Shown here in pieces: positions 1-8,443 of a DNA stretch of 34,218 bases. Position 1 is the stretch's first letter, and every line of letters begins with the position of its first letter. Origin of the DNA: an uncultured Bacteroidales bacterium (GTDB lineage Bacteria; Bacteroidota; Bacteroidia; Bacteroidales; ML635J-15); assembly GCA_937899245.1 (NCBI GenBank), contig CALDKB010000011.1, positions 1 to 34,218 of the forward strand. Direction: 5' to 3'. The translations under genes were made by a program, and so were the position numbers. The notes beneath the pieces were generated by a model that saw only the letters and a program-made list of their open reading frames with translations, did not search any database and was not told the origin of the DNA.

Positions 1-10
1 CAAATAAAAA

Positions 11-229
11 TCAACAACTTACAAGGATTTCAGGTCTCTTTTTGAGCATTAAGCCGCCATTTTTTAATTCATCAGCAGTGGCAATCGTCTTTGTGACGCC
101 TTCTCTATCCTTCGTAACATCGCTGAATTTGAAATCAGAGAATTTTGCACCATCGGAACTTCGAGCTTCTTCATAAAGCAATGCAACAATTGAGTTGCCT
201 CGTCCTTGAAAAGGTTGTTGAAAGAGAAC
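11..229 (-). pseudogene. Degenerate coding remnant at the left edge
   Basis: Read on the minus strand, this stretch is open for about 70 codons. It includes the peptides FQGRGNSIVALLYEEARSS and TADELKNGGLMLKKRPEIL and ends at a TGA at 11-13. An in-frame TAA at about 230-232 blocks it upstream. A second minus frame across about 100-235 also looks protein-like (NQFSFNNLFKDEATQLL), so the fragment may carry a frameshift. I do not recognise the family. The rest of 235-370 is AT-rich, and I see no gene or clear terminator in it. This may be the eroded tail of a gene once next to the restriction operon. Confidence 0.3.
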
Positions 230-370
230 TGATTATTCAAAGATGTTATAATATTATGCTATTTGCCTAAGCGAACCAGTTTTAAAAAAACATGTAAAGA
301 ATCTTTTTGAAAATTTGAAAACTGTAATATGCTAAATAATGCATTATCAACTTTGTAAAGTTAAATATAA

Positions 371-1852
371 TTAATATTCCTGATTTGCTCCTTTAGGAAC
401 GACTTCTATCTTTAATTTTAAATCCAATTCATCAGAAATTCTCTTCAGAATTTTTGCTTTTGTATCTGTGTCAAAATTTGTGGACACAAAATAGCCATTA
501 GAAAGTTGTGACTGATGGCGAACCGTATTCGGATAATCTGGCATTTTTTCTTTTGAAATCACGTAATCACCAAAATCAATCTCGACGATAAGGTCAGGAT
601 AATTGTGCTCAAAAATGTACAGATACGTTTCTGTAGCTGACGACTCTTGTATCACATTACCTTCTGGTGTAGTTATCTTAATGGATTTGTTTGACCTTCG
701 TGTTCTTTGCTCTCCGTATAATTCTTCCTTCTCTTTCTTTGTACGTGGTTTCTTCCATTTGGTACTATCAAAGAGGTTTATCCAGTCAACAGGAGTCATT
801 TTATCCATAATATCCGATGGATAATACTCACTCGCCAAACTTATCATTTCCTCATAGTCAGGGTATTCCTCCTGCGCAAGAGGATGCAACTTCTCTCTAA
901 TTTCATCGTCTATTGACGTTAATTTGCCAAACTCGTCAAGTTCAAACATTGGTTCTTTAATCTCGGGTGTTGAAACTTCAGGTTCTTCATTATTTTGTTT
1001 GTCAGCAACGGTCAGATAATAATCGTAGAATCTATTTAGCGCTGCTCTAACTGCCCCATGCCAAGCAATATCTTGTTCCTTAATCTCTGGAGTGTGGATA
1101 AATGCTTGTAAGACTTCCTTCGGATTCTCTATACTATTAGCAAACAATGATTTGTACTTCTCAAACAAGTTATTCTTATGAACCCATTGAACGTAATTCT
1201 GATAACCATTCGCAGTACTCGTAGATTGACCTTGGGCAATCAAATAGTCTTTGAGTTTAGGCAGATTATCCTTGTCTGTAATGAAATCGTAGAGCATCAT
1301 CACGGCTGTCTTCTGGCGTTTCACAATGCTTGACCCTTTGGGAATAAACACGGTGTCTTCTGGATAAAAAGCCTTAAATCCTTTTATGTAATCGTATAGC
1401 TTCTTTTCTGGTATACAAACAACATCGCCATCATTATTCAGTTGCATCTGCTCTATCTGTCCTCGCTCTTGTACACGTTGGTGCAACGACAGGCGTGAGT
1501 ACAGAGAAACACTCTTACCTACGTTAAGGCGTTGTTTACACCAGTAGGGATTCCATGTGGTATAAACCTTATTCTCTGCATCATAACCGAGAAGTAAGAA
1601 AAGCCTATCCGACTCTTTTATCTTCTCAAAGTCATCGCGCATTGGCAACTGTATTCTCCATACATCAGGATTTCCATTTGATAACTGAGCAGGAGAAAGA
1701 TTCTTGATGTAGATGTAAACTTCCTCTCCATCAACCTTTATGGTAAATGGATTCAATCCTCCAACGTATTTCACATCGTAATCACTCACATTGGCAAGGA
1801 ACGTGAGCATCAGGTCGGAAGCGGACATTATAATGTTTGTGTTATCACTCAT
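371..1852 (-). CDS. Last gene of the MORC/Z1 restriction operon; unrecognised 493-residue protein
   Basis: This is the fifth and last gene of the methyltransferase operon. It starts with ATG 3 nt after the DUF4420 nuclease stop, so it is almost certainly co-transcribed and probably translationally coupled. I do not recognise a named family. Residues 1-125 look like a compact alpha/beta or barrel domain, with strands such as VYIYIKNLS and LFLLLGYD and the motif TTWNPYWCKQR. Residues 170-290 are helical. An acidic linker follows, and a basic stretch near 375-395 (KKPRTKKEKEEL, RTRRSNKS) leads into a C-terminal domain with ITTPEGNVIQ and ETYLYIFEH. There is no signal peptide or membrane segment, and I see no clean D-(x)n-ExK nuclease signature. 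By position it could be a DNA-binding or specificity subunit, or a second effector nuclease. That is inference only. Confidence 0.8.
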   Translation of the reverse strand: MSDNTNIIMSASDLMLTFLANVSDYDVKYVGGLNPFTIKVDGEEVYIYIKNLSPAQLSNGNPDVWRIQLPMRDDFEKIKESDRLFLLLGYDAENKVYTTWNPYWCKQRLNVGKSVSLYSRLSLHQRVQERGQIEQMQLNNDGDVVCIPEKKLYDYIKGFKAFYPEDTVFIPKGSSIVKRQKTAVMMLYDFITDKDNLPKLKDYLIAQGQSTSTANGYQNYVQWVHKNNLFEKYKSLFANSIENPKEVLQAFIHTPEIKEQDIAWHGAVRAALNRFYDYYLTVADKQNNEEPEVSTPEIKEPMFELDEFGKLTSIDDEIREKLHPLAQEEYPDYEEMISLASEYYPSDIMDKMTPVDWINLFDSTKWKKPRTKKEKEELYGEQRTRRSNKSIKITTPEGNVIQESSATETYLYIFEHNYPDLIVEIDFGDYVISKEKMPDYPNTVRHQSQLSNGYFVSTNFDTDTKAKILKRISDELDLKLKIEVVPKGANQEY

Positions 1853-1855
1853 ATC

Positions 1856-2848
1856 TTAGTATAAGGCGTAAAAAAGTGTACTATCGTCTCGGTTAAAACC
1901 TTTATTGCGTGCATCCTCCAGGTGACTGAGGTCAGCACTAAACTTTACATCCGTAACATGCTCTGGGATGTTAACCTTCTCAATCTTTGGAATGTCTGTA
2001 TGCTCATAAAGAGCAAGGGTATCACATGCTTCTGAATAATCGAAACACTTCTTGCGAGCAACATAAAAATCGCTGCCTAATGTTTCTACCATTACATCAT
2101 AAACGTGCATTCTGACTTCGCTATCCGTTATCTTCGTGGCAATGCTATCATAGAGGTCATAAACCGACAAGCCGTTTGCATCTTTAGCTGACTCACGCAC
2201 AATAATAGAGCAGACAAGAAGTCGGGAGTTCTCTGACGGATTAAGTTGATCAAGAGAGAAGCGATGCACGCGGTTCTCGCTACTTGTACTCTTTACCTCA
2301 ATCTTATCTCGCCCCATTGTAAAGTCATATTTTGATTCAGGCTGAGAATGCCATGCCCTTGCAATTGTTGTAGGGTCAATACTTTGTTCTATAACAAGCA
2401 TTTCTGCCCATAAGCCTTGCAATTTATGCACAGGCTTTTTCTTTAATTTGGAGAAAATAGACAGAAGACTTTCTATTTTTGACGCAATCGTGATGTTGGT
2501 AGGTTTTTGCGGCATCATGGTCAGCATCATCATGAACACGTCCACAAACATCTTCTGTAATTGCTCATTATCAGAACGGAGTGTAATGATTGTAAATCGC
2601 TGATTGTTGATTTCGTCCTTGCCCTCAACAATGTTGCAAAGCATGTTGTATTCTACCGACAGAAGTTCTGCATTCAGATTGTGCATTATGCTACCGCTAT
2701 CACTTGCCACAACAAAGAACTTAGGGAAGCCCTCTTCAGAACAGCCAAGTTTATGGTGTAATCCTGGCAGAGAAACCACACGATAACGGCTTTGGCTACT
2801 ATTAGCTGCGAACGACTGTATTTTTTCAAATAACTCTTTTGCTACCAT
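1856..2848 (-). CDS. PD-(D/E)XK nuclease, DUF4420 family
   Basis: Predicted restriction nuclease of the operon, 330 residues. The catalytic core is visible as E149 (in GLWAEMLVIEQ), D175 (YDFTMG) and E184-V-K186 (DKIEVKS), the spacing of a PD-(D/E)XK active site. DUF4420 proteins of this length are known partners of Z1 helicases and MORC-like ATPases in restriction clusters. I placed the start at the ATG at 2846-2848, 8 nt after the Z1 stop. The frame can be extended to a TTG at 2890, but that would overlap the Z1 gene by 34 nt and add residues (MCLKELRTRR) that look like antisense-derived filler. The stop is 3 nt from the next gene. Expected role: cleavage of unmethylated DNA after translocation or remodelling by Z1 and the ATPase (inferred). 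Confidence 0.85.
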   Translation of the reverse strand: MVAKELFEKIQSFAANSSQSRYRVVSLPGLHHKLGCSEEGFPKFFVVASDSGSIMHNLNAELLSVEYNMLCNIVEGKDEINNQRFTIITLRSDNEQLQKMFVDVFMMMLTMMPQKPTNITIASKIESLLSIFSKLKKKPVHKLQGLWAEMLVIEQSIDPTTIARAWHSQPESKYDFTMGRDKIEVKSTSSENRVHRFSLDQLNPSENSRLLVCSIIVRESAKDANGLSVYDLYDSIATKITDSEVRMHVYDVMVETLGSDFYVARKKCFDYSEACDTLALYEHTDIPKIEKVNIPEHVTDVKFSADLSHLEDARNKGFNRDDSTLFYALY

Positions 2849-2856
2849 ATTGTTTG

Positions 2857-5148
2857 TCAATCTTCTTGTTCGTAATTCTTTGAGACACAATCGTAATAAA
2901 GTGCCTGTAGTTTCTTTGGGAAGTGAATGGCGAGTGCGTACGTCTCACTATGAGGAGCATTAGCAACACTCAATCCCGAAAGGTTAATGTGGTGAATCTG
3001 AATCGTGATTTCGTCAGGATCACTCAGGTTCCGATCCCCACAGTAGTTGTCTGATTCGTTTATATTACTACGACCCTGAAACATGTTCTTGATTTCCCAA
3101 GAGCTATCGTTGATGATGTTTACAGAACGCTTGCGTATCTGATTACAACTCATAAAGATTACCTTAGCCTTTGTATGACCGATGGTTTCAAGATATTGGA
3201 TGTAACGAATTGCCATTGACTTTGTCACTACTTCCGAATAATTACCGGCCGTATAATCTGCCAGCATGGTCGTAACGGCATTCGAATTAACATCTACTAT
3301 AGAATGTTTCTTAATCTCGCCTGACGGATACTTGGTAGAATCGTAGTTCTTGTAAGCAAACTCTGCCGCTTGTGACAGGTAGGAATCTACAAATGAACCA
3401 ACAGATAGCTTATTTTGCATAACCATCTTTATTCCGTTCATGTTGTCGTACACCTTCCAATCCGAGAGTTTTGTCTTAACTATCTGTTTAGGCAGAACAT
3501 TGAGACGAGTAGGACGCAGTTTCGGAGTCAACATTACTCGATGCTCATACTCCTTTAGCGAACTGCAAGAAGCGAGCAATGTACGTAATTCTTCTTCATG
3601 TCGTACATAGCCTTTATAGTCCTCAATGGATTCTTTAGGCAAGTAAACTCGGCATGATTCTATGTAATCTTTCTTATAACCGAAGAAACGGCAACGCTGT
3701 TCTATTGTGTCAGCATTGGCTATGCTTGTCGTATGACGGGGCATGTAGGTGGTCGCAAGTTTCTCAACGGTAAAACCACGATTGAGCATCTGAGCACCAA
3801 TGAGCACATTCATACGATGGGCATTCCATTTGATATTATCAGAATCGTCATCGCTTTCTCCTGTAATACGATAAATCTTGCAGTTGTTGATAATGTCTGG
3901 CAGTAGGTGGGCAACATCTTTGAACTCTGGACGGCCATCTTCGTCATAGAATTGCAACGCCTTTGGCAACAATGCTTTGAACTTCTCCATTAGCATTACT
4001 CTGTCTTCGTGCCATTCTGGTTTGTCGAAACTCTCACTCCAGAGATTTATTTCGTTGCGAATCCACTTCTCAAACAATTTATTACCTTCAATAATGTCTG
4101 TTGGATGAACCATCATTGTGAGTTGTTTGATGCCTTGTCGCTTATACCATTTGATAACGAGAAGCACCGCCCATACGTGAAGCATCAAAGCCTCACGCAA
4201 TGAACTAGGCATAGTTTTTAGAGCATTCTGCTTCTTGTGGTAAACTTCCTTTGCAGGGATCTCAACTACAAGTTTGCCATCATACAATCCGCCATCAACA
4301 GCAGAACCAAAGAACTTCTTGCCACCTATGTAATCTTCACCAGGAATCAATAAAGTGTGGCTCTTTGGTGATAGCAAATCCATGGTGGTGATAAGGATGT
4401 TTGCTTGTGGAGTAGCTGTATATTGGATGTATGAGTTACCTTGCATTTTGCCCCTCATGCGCAGTATTGCAGCATAAATGGCTGATTGCTTTTCTTCTTC
4501 TTCTGATGCTGCTTTGCTATTTTTGTAGCCATAGCTATTGAGCGATGCTTGATCTGCCTCATCGTCAATGATAAGCACAGTTTCATTCTCCAATGCTTTC
4601 TTTACCTTGGTGTTGTTGAAAAGCGAAGCAACGTTATCAATGTACTTTCTGTGTTTCAGAATCGGAATGATAACAAGCGGCTTGTCTGAAAGGCGAAGTG
4701 CCTTGACCAAACTATCAGCATCGTCAGAAGTAGGATTGCTGATGAAGGCGTAACGGTCAATATCGTCATCAGTCACCAAGTCTTTTTCAAGTCGGTCAGA
4801 CGTTTGCCCTTGCAGATTGGTCGTTACACCTGTTAGGATAACGGCTACACGATAGCCATTATCACGAGCCATTGCCAATACACCTGTAAAAGACATTGTC
4901 TTACCACTCTGCACATAACCAACAACAAGGTGAGTCGTTTCTGGATTGGTCACGGCATCGTGAGGATTACAATGATTCAGAATGTCGCATGTCGTAGCAC
5001 GCAGATTGTACGCACCAACATCAGAAAGTCCTCGTTTGGTTGGAGTCGCTTTCTGTGACTGAAGAAAGTCCTCAAAGGCATCGCCCGTTTGCACATTTTG
5101 GAGTGCCATGCCTTCGTCTTCTGGTTTCTTGATGACGATTTCGGTCAT
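2857..5148 (-). CDS. Z1-domain superfamily II helicase
   Basis: A 763-residue ATP-dependent helicase or translocase of the Z1 family. Motif I (Walker A) is GYVQSGKT at 77-84, and motif II is a canonical DEAD box in VLIIDDEADQAS (DEAD at 196-199). Motif III is YTATPQANIL near 245. Motifs V and VI are GAQMLNRGFTVEKL and DTIEQRCRFFGYK near 450-500. The length suits Z1 proteins, which carry a helicase core followed by a long C-terminal extension. It lies between the GHKL ATPase (3-nt gap) and the nuclease (8-nt gap). Z1 proteins are typically found with MORC-like ATPases, DUF4420 nucleases and C5 methyltransferases, as here. The likely role is coupling ATP hydrolysis to DNA unwinding or translocation during restriction. 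Confidence 0.93.
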   Translation of the reverse strand: MTEIVIKKPEDEGMALQNVQTGDAFEDFLQSQKATPTKRGLSDVGAYNLRATTCDILNHCNPHDAVTNPETTHLVVGYVQSGKTMSFTGVLAMARDNGYRVAVILTGVTTNLQGQTSDRLEKDLVTDDDIDRYAFISNPTSDDADSLVKALRLSDKPLVIIPILKHRKYIDNVASLFNNTKVKKALENETVLIIDDEADQASLNSYGYKNSKAASEEEEKQSAIYAAILRMRGKMQGNSYIQYTATPQANILITTMDLLSPKSHTLLIPGEDYIGGKKFFGSAVDGGLYDGKLVVEIPAKEVYHKKQNALKTMPSSLREALMLHVWAVLLVIKWYKRQGIKQLTMMVHPTDIIEGNKLFEKWIRNEINLWSESFDKPEWHEDRVMLMEKFKALLPKALQFYDEDGRPEFKDVAHLLPDIINNCKIYRITGESDDDSDNIKWNAHRMNVLIGAQMLNRGFTVEKLATTYMPRHTTSIANADTIEQRCRFFGYKKDYIESCRVYLPKESIEDYKGYVRHEEELRTLLASCSSLKEYEHRVMLTPKLRPTRLNVLPKQIVKTKLSDWKVYDNMNGIKMVMQNKLSVGSFVDSYLSQAAEFAYKNYDSTKYPSGEIKKHSIVDVNSNAVTTMLADYTAGNYSEVVTKSMAIRYIQYLETIGHTKAKVIFMSCNQIRKRSVNIINDSSWEIKNMFQGRSNINESDNYCGDRNLSDPDEITIQIHHINLSGLSVANAPHSETYALAIHFPKKLQALYYDCVSKNYEQED

Positions 5149-5151
5149 ACT

Positions 5152-6720
5152 TTATTCTTGAACTTCTTGAGTATTAATTATATTGTTGAACTCATTCATC
5201 ATTGCACTTGCAGAATTGTTGCTGTCCATTCTTGCCTTGAACTTAGCAATCGATAGTGCCTTGATCATAGCAAGTGATTGACGGTTAGGTTCTCCATAAG
5301 TAGTGAAGAACGCATGAGTAGTATTCACCTTACAGATGAGTACATTATCTGAAATCTTTGATAAATCATTCCAGAAGAGTTCTGGTGACTCTGTCCCCTT
5401 TTCAACGCTAATCTTGTAGGCAATGCCGCCGAACTTGAATTTGCCTTGTGCAAGAACACCCGTGGTTGAAGGCTTCTTTGGAGGATTAGGCGTTACAGGT
5501 GGCTGTGGTGTAACAGGTGGTTGAGGTGTTACAGGCGGCACAACAGGAGGTTGAGGATTTACTGGAGGCTGTGGAGTAACAGGAGGAGTGGGAGTTACTG
5601 GTGGAACTGGTGGCTGAGGAGTGGGCTTCTTTGCCTTCTTGGTGTATTTGTCACCTTGCGTAAGAAGGTTGGTGCCTTTAACCTTCAAGGAACCTGCAGC
5701 AATTTTGCACAATGCTTCAAGCAAATCAGGATCATTAACTTGGTTCTTGCCAAAGGCGACTTTGAAACCTGTAATGTCTAGCTCACCGAAAACTCGACGA
5801 TATTTCTTTGAACCAATTTGTCCATAGAACACTTTGCCAACAGTTCTATCCTTTGGGTCAAAACCCATAACCACACGATGGTTGCGCATGATTACTACGC
5901 CTCGGTTTTCATCCTTTGTGTCCTTCAGCAATGCTACAAAGCCAGAGATTCCATGTCCTTTGTCATCTTGTTTTGAAACATGGCATTTCCACGTTACGTC
6001 TTCACCATCAGGGTCGAGATAGGAAGGTGCAACAAGTACCTCGTAATCTTCAAACTCCAGCATCTGCGCTTCTTCGGGCTTTGACTCCTCACCAATGAAA
6101 ATCTGAATTTCGTTGGTTCTTATGAAATAGCGATAGATACTTGCTATACCTTTTATGAGTTCTTCGATGTTATTCTTCTTGATAACATTCTCCTTCCACA
6201 ACTCTGTGATAATAATTGTGGTGCCATGGGTACGTGAAGAATCTATGGTTTCTTGTGACTCCAGTTCGTCAATGTTGTTTATACAAACGTGAGTCAAATC
6301 TACGTCTAAAATTCGTGTTACGTTATCTGTAATTGATGTAGATTCTATTCTCCATTTGTTGCCAAGCCAACTTGATGCGGCTTTCATACCAATGCCGAAC
6401 TCATTCATTCCAGAACGCAGTACATCCAAATCAGCGAGGTCAAACGCTTCTTCGAATTGTTGCGCAGTCATACCAGCGGCATTATCTTTTATGGTAATGC
6501 GGTTTGCTATGATGTTGCTGTCTGCATCCCTTTCCCAGCCAATGCTGATATCCACTCTCAATTTGTAATTCGAATCAGACATCAACAATGGATTCTTATT
6601 GTTTTCGTATGACTGAATAGAATTATCTATAAACTCACCAAACACCTGAGGTGCCTTATAGGTGTAGTTTTTGTATGTTAGATAAACACCTTGTTTTGCT
6701 TTAAAACTTACTTTACCCAT
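5152..6720 (-). CDS. MORC/MutL-like GHKL ATPase of a restriction system
   Basis: A 522-residue cytosolic GHKL ATPase. The Bergerat fold is clear: N-box E29-x-x-D32-N33 (FGEFIDNSIQ), G1 box D79-N-A-A-G83-M (IKDNAAGMT), G2 box GIGMK at 109-113, and a later glycine/threonine segment (THGTTIIITELW, about 165-175). An S5-like transducer domain follows to about 340. Residues 366-417 are a low-complexity run of roughly eight PPVTPQ-like units, followed by a small C-terminal domain of about 100 residues. The start codon overlaps the methyltransferase gene by 8 nt, and the stop is 3 nt before the Z1 gene. Such ATPases probably act as DNA clamps or sensors for the partner nuclease. That role is family knowledge, not visible directly here. 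Confidence 0.92.
   Translation of the reverse strand: MGKVSFKAKQGVYLTYKNYTYKAPQVFGEFIDNSIQSYENNKNPLLMSDSNYKLRVDISIGWERDADSNIIANRITIKDNAAGMTAQQFEEAFDLADLDVLRSGMNEFGIGMKAASSWLGNKWRIESTSITDNVTRILDVDLTHVCINNIDELESQETIDSSRTHGTTIIITELWKENVIKKNNIEELIKGIASIYRYFIRTNEIQIFIGEESKPEEAQMLEFEDYEVLVAPSYLDPDGEDVTWKCHVSKQDDKGHGISGFVALLKDTKDENRGVVIMRNHRVVMGFDPKDRTVGKVFYGQIGSKKYRRVFGELDITGFKVAFGKNQVNDPDLLEALCKIAAGSLKVKGTNLLTQGDKYTKKAKKPTPQPPVPPVTPTPPVTPQPPVNPQPPVVPPVTPQPPVTPQPPVTPNPPKKPSTTGVLAQGKFKFGGIAYKISVEKGTESPELFWNDLSKISDNVLICKVNTTHAFFTTYGEPNRQSLAMIKALSIAKFKARMDSNNSASAMMNEFNNIINTQEVQE
5470..5625 (-). repeat. Proline-rich coding tandem repeat in the GHKL ATPase
   Basis: The DNA repeats an 18-nt-like unit encoding PPVTPQ and variants (PPVPPVTP, PPVNPQ, PPVVPP) over about 156 nt. 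It makes a stiff extended linker between the ATPase/transducer region and the C-terminal domain. Its repeat nature makes it prone to copy-number change between strains. Confidence 0.85.
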
Positions 6721-8209
6721 GACCGTAGAGTTTTATTAAACGTTCTGCAATTTTCTTAACTACTTGTGTGTTTACTGCGTTGCCCAAAGCTTCGTAGCTT
6801 CTTGTTGTAGATAGTTCACCGAAACTTAATTGTTCCATTCCTTGAAGAGCAGCGGCTTCTTTTACCGAAAGATAACGACCGTACTGAATGTCTTCTTGGG
6901 TCAATCCATACTTTTCAAGTTCTGTGTCATCGTATTGTGGAATACAATTGTCTGGTAACTTTATCCAAGGTAATACAGGAACCTGTGTGCCTACAAGATT
7001 GAGTGCAGGCGAGTAGGTTCGCAATTTCACTCTTATACCCGAGGCTCTGAACTGTATAATCTTGTCCTTCAACTGTCCGTTGCCGTCACAGCCACAATTC
7101 CATTCAAGTTTCTGGTGGCTATTATCCCAACTTTCGATGATTCTCATCCACGCATCGAGCCAAGATTTATTGCGTTCGTAGAACTGACGATTCTGAGAAA
7201 TGTACCTAATCTTCCAGTCAGGGAATTTCTTTTTATCCTTTTCTGCTTGACTTATGGTTTCGGTAAGTTCACCATCCTGCAAGGATTTCTTTTTCTTTCG
7301 TGGCTGCACATAAACAGGAAGCATCGACAAACATTCTGCAAGGCTGTACCCTTCTACCAATTGTCCGAACTTTCCATGCTTTCCGACCAAATCTTTTGCT
7401 TTCAGGTATTCTGGAGCAATCTCCACAAAGGGATAATCAGCGCCGAACTCCATTGCCCAAATTGGGAACGACGGAATTGAGCAAGAGTTTGCAAGCGTCA
7501 TGTCAAGGAACTGCTGCCATACTTTTAACTGCTGGTGCGTTTTGAGTGTAAGCGGCATGATTGCATCATCGGTTTCGTCGATGATTGTACATATGTCGCA
7601 TTTCTTTTCCTTGTGCTCAATAGGAAATTCAAAGGCAATCATTCCATCTGGCGATAGAATATCTTTGCGGATTCCTATGATGTAAATACGCTTTCTATGC
7701 TGGGGAAAACCATACTGATGTGGTGACAAAATTTCATCTTTTACATAATATCCCAAATCATCAAGTTTCTGCCTTATGACTTTCCAAGTATTGCCTTCAT
7801 CATGACCTTTAAGGTTTGCTACATTTTCAAGGAGAAGGAATTTGGGCTTGTTTTCACGCTTTATCTCAATAGCCTTACAAATGTAGTCGAAAAGGTTTCC
7901 TCGGCCAGCTTCATCATCGAAACCTTGTCTCTTTCCTGCCTGACTAAATGGCTGACAAGGAAAACCTGCGCACAGAATATCGTGTTGAGGAATCTTATTG
8001 AGTTCGACCTTTGTAATGTCACCTTCAACTTTATTTATGCCAGTTTCTGTTTCTCCTGCCATTTCTGGAAAATTGGATATGTATAGCTTCCGAAGATCTT
8101 CTTTTAACTCACTTGCAAAAACGCATTTATATCCCAATTGTTGAAGTGCAAGATGAAACCCTCCTAATCCCGCAAACAAATCGATGAAAGTATATTTCCT
8201 CTTTCCCAT
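6713..8209 (-). CDS. DNA (cytosine-5) methyltransferase
   Basis: First main gene of the restriction operon, 498 residues. Motifs appear in order. Motif I is FIDLFAGLGGFH at 8-19. Motif IV is GFPCQPFSQAGKRQGF with catalytic C85. Motif VI is LLLENV (E128-N129-V130). Motif VIII is QHRKR at 170-174. Motifs IX/X are SVKEAAALQGM and YEALGNAVN near the C-terminus. Residues 200-400 are the long target-recognition region and include CDICTIID and a basic KKKK stretch. The enzyme should protect host DNA at the sequence the operon restricts; the site cannot be read from sequence. The start is ATG at 8207-8209, preceded by AAAAGGATGAGTT and a 28-codon leader ORF ending 3 nt upstream. The 3' end overlaps the ATPase gene by 8 nt. 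Confidence 0.96.
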   Translation of the reverse strand: MGKRKYTFIDLFAGLGGFHLALQQLGYKCVFASELKEDLRKLYISNFPEMAGETETGINKVEGDITKVELNKIPQHDILCAGFPCQPFSQAGKRQGFDDEAGRGNLFDYICKAIEIKRENKPKFLLLENVANLKGHDEGNTWKVIRQKLDDLGYYVKDEILSPHQYGFPQHRKRIYIIGIRKDILSPDGMIAFEFPIEHKEKKCDICTIIDETDDAIMPLTLKTHQQLKVWQQFLDMTLANSCSIPSFPIWAMEFGADYPFVEIAPEYLKAKDLVGKHGKFGQLVEGYSLAECLSMLPVYVQPRKKKKSLQDGELTETISQAEKDKKKFPDWKIRYISQNRQFYERNKSWLDAWMRIIESWDNSHQKLEWNCGCDGNGQLKDKIIQFRASGIRVKLRTYSPALNLVGTQVPVLPWIKLPDNCIPQYDDTELEKYGLTQEDIQYGRYLSVKEAAALQGMEQLSFGELSTTRSYEALGNAVNTQVVKKIAERLIKLYGHG

Positions 8210-8212
8210 AAC

Positions 8213-8299
8213 TCATCCTTTTATCAGTTCACTGTCAGTTATTCTACCTTGCGAAACATTCAATATCTTTCCGAGAGTTCGCCCCGTTTTTTGTCGCAT
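8213..8299 (-). CDS. 28-codon ORF directly upstream of the methyltransferase
   Basis: An ATG-started frame encodes MRQKTGRTLGKILNVSQG then RITDSELIKG. Its TGA is 3 nt before the methyltransferase ATG, so translation would be coupled. The peptide is basic at its N-terminus and vaguely like a piece of a helix-turn-helix protein. It could be a leader peptide, a very small regulator, or the tail of a lost gene. It lies downstream of the predicted -7 element at 8373-8380. Confidence 0.35.
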   Translation of the reverse strand: MRQKTGRTLGKILNVSQGRITDSELIKG

Positions 8300-8372
8300 A
8301 TAATCTTTATCATTTAATTATCAGCATCTTATAATTTCTCCAACTATGATTTAACCTCGAAACTATAAACTG

Positions 8373-8380
8373 CAAATATA
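8373..8380 (-). promoter_or_regulatory. Putative -7 box of the restriction operon promoter
   Basis: On the minus strand this reads TATATTTG, a match to the Bacteroidota -7 consensus TAnnTTTG. A TTG lies 22 nt upstream, slightly longer than the usual 19-20. It sits about 165 nt before the methyltransferase and just upstream of the 28-codon ORF. Confidence 0.5.
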
Positions 8381-8443
8381 CAAATTTTTTATGGAATATA
8401 CACAAGCAATCCGTTCTTCACCTGAAGCTTTTTCTACCCATAC

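Noticed and set aside
2848..2890. Longer N-terminus of the DUF4420 nuclease starting at 2890
   Set aside because: The start would be TTG, would overlap the Z1 gene by 34 nt, and adds no domain sequence. ATG at 2848 has normal spacing.
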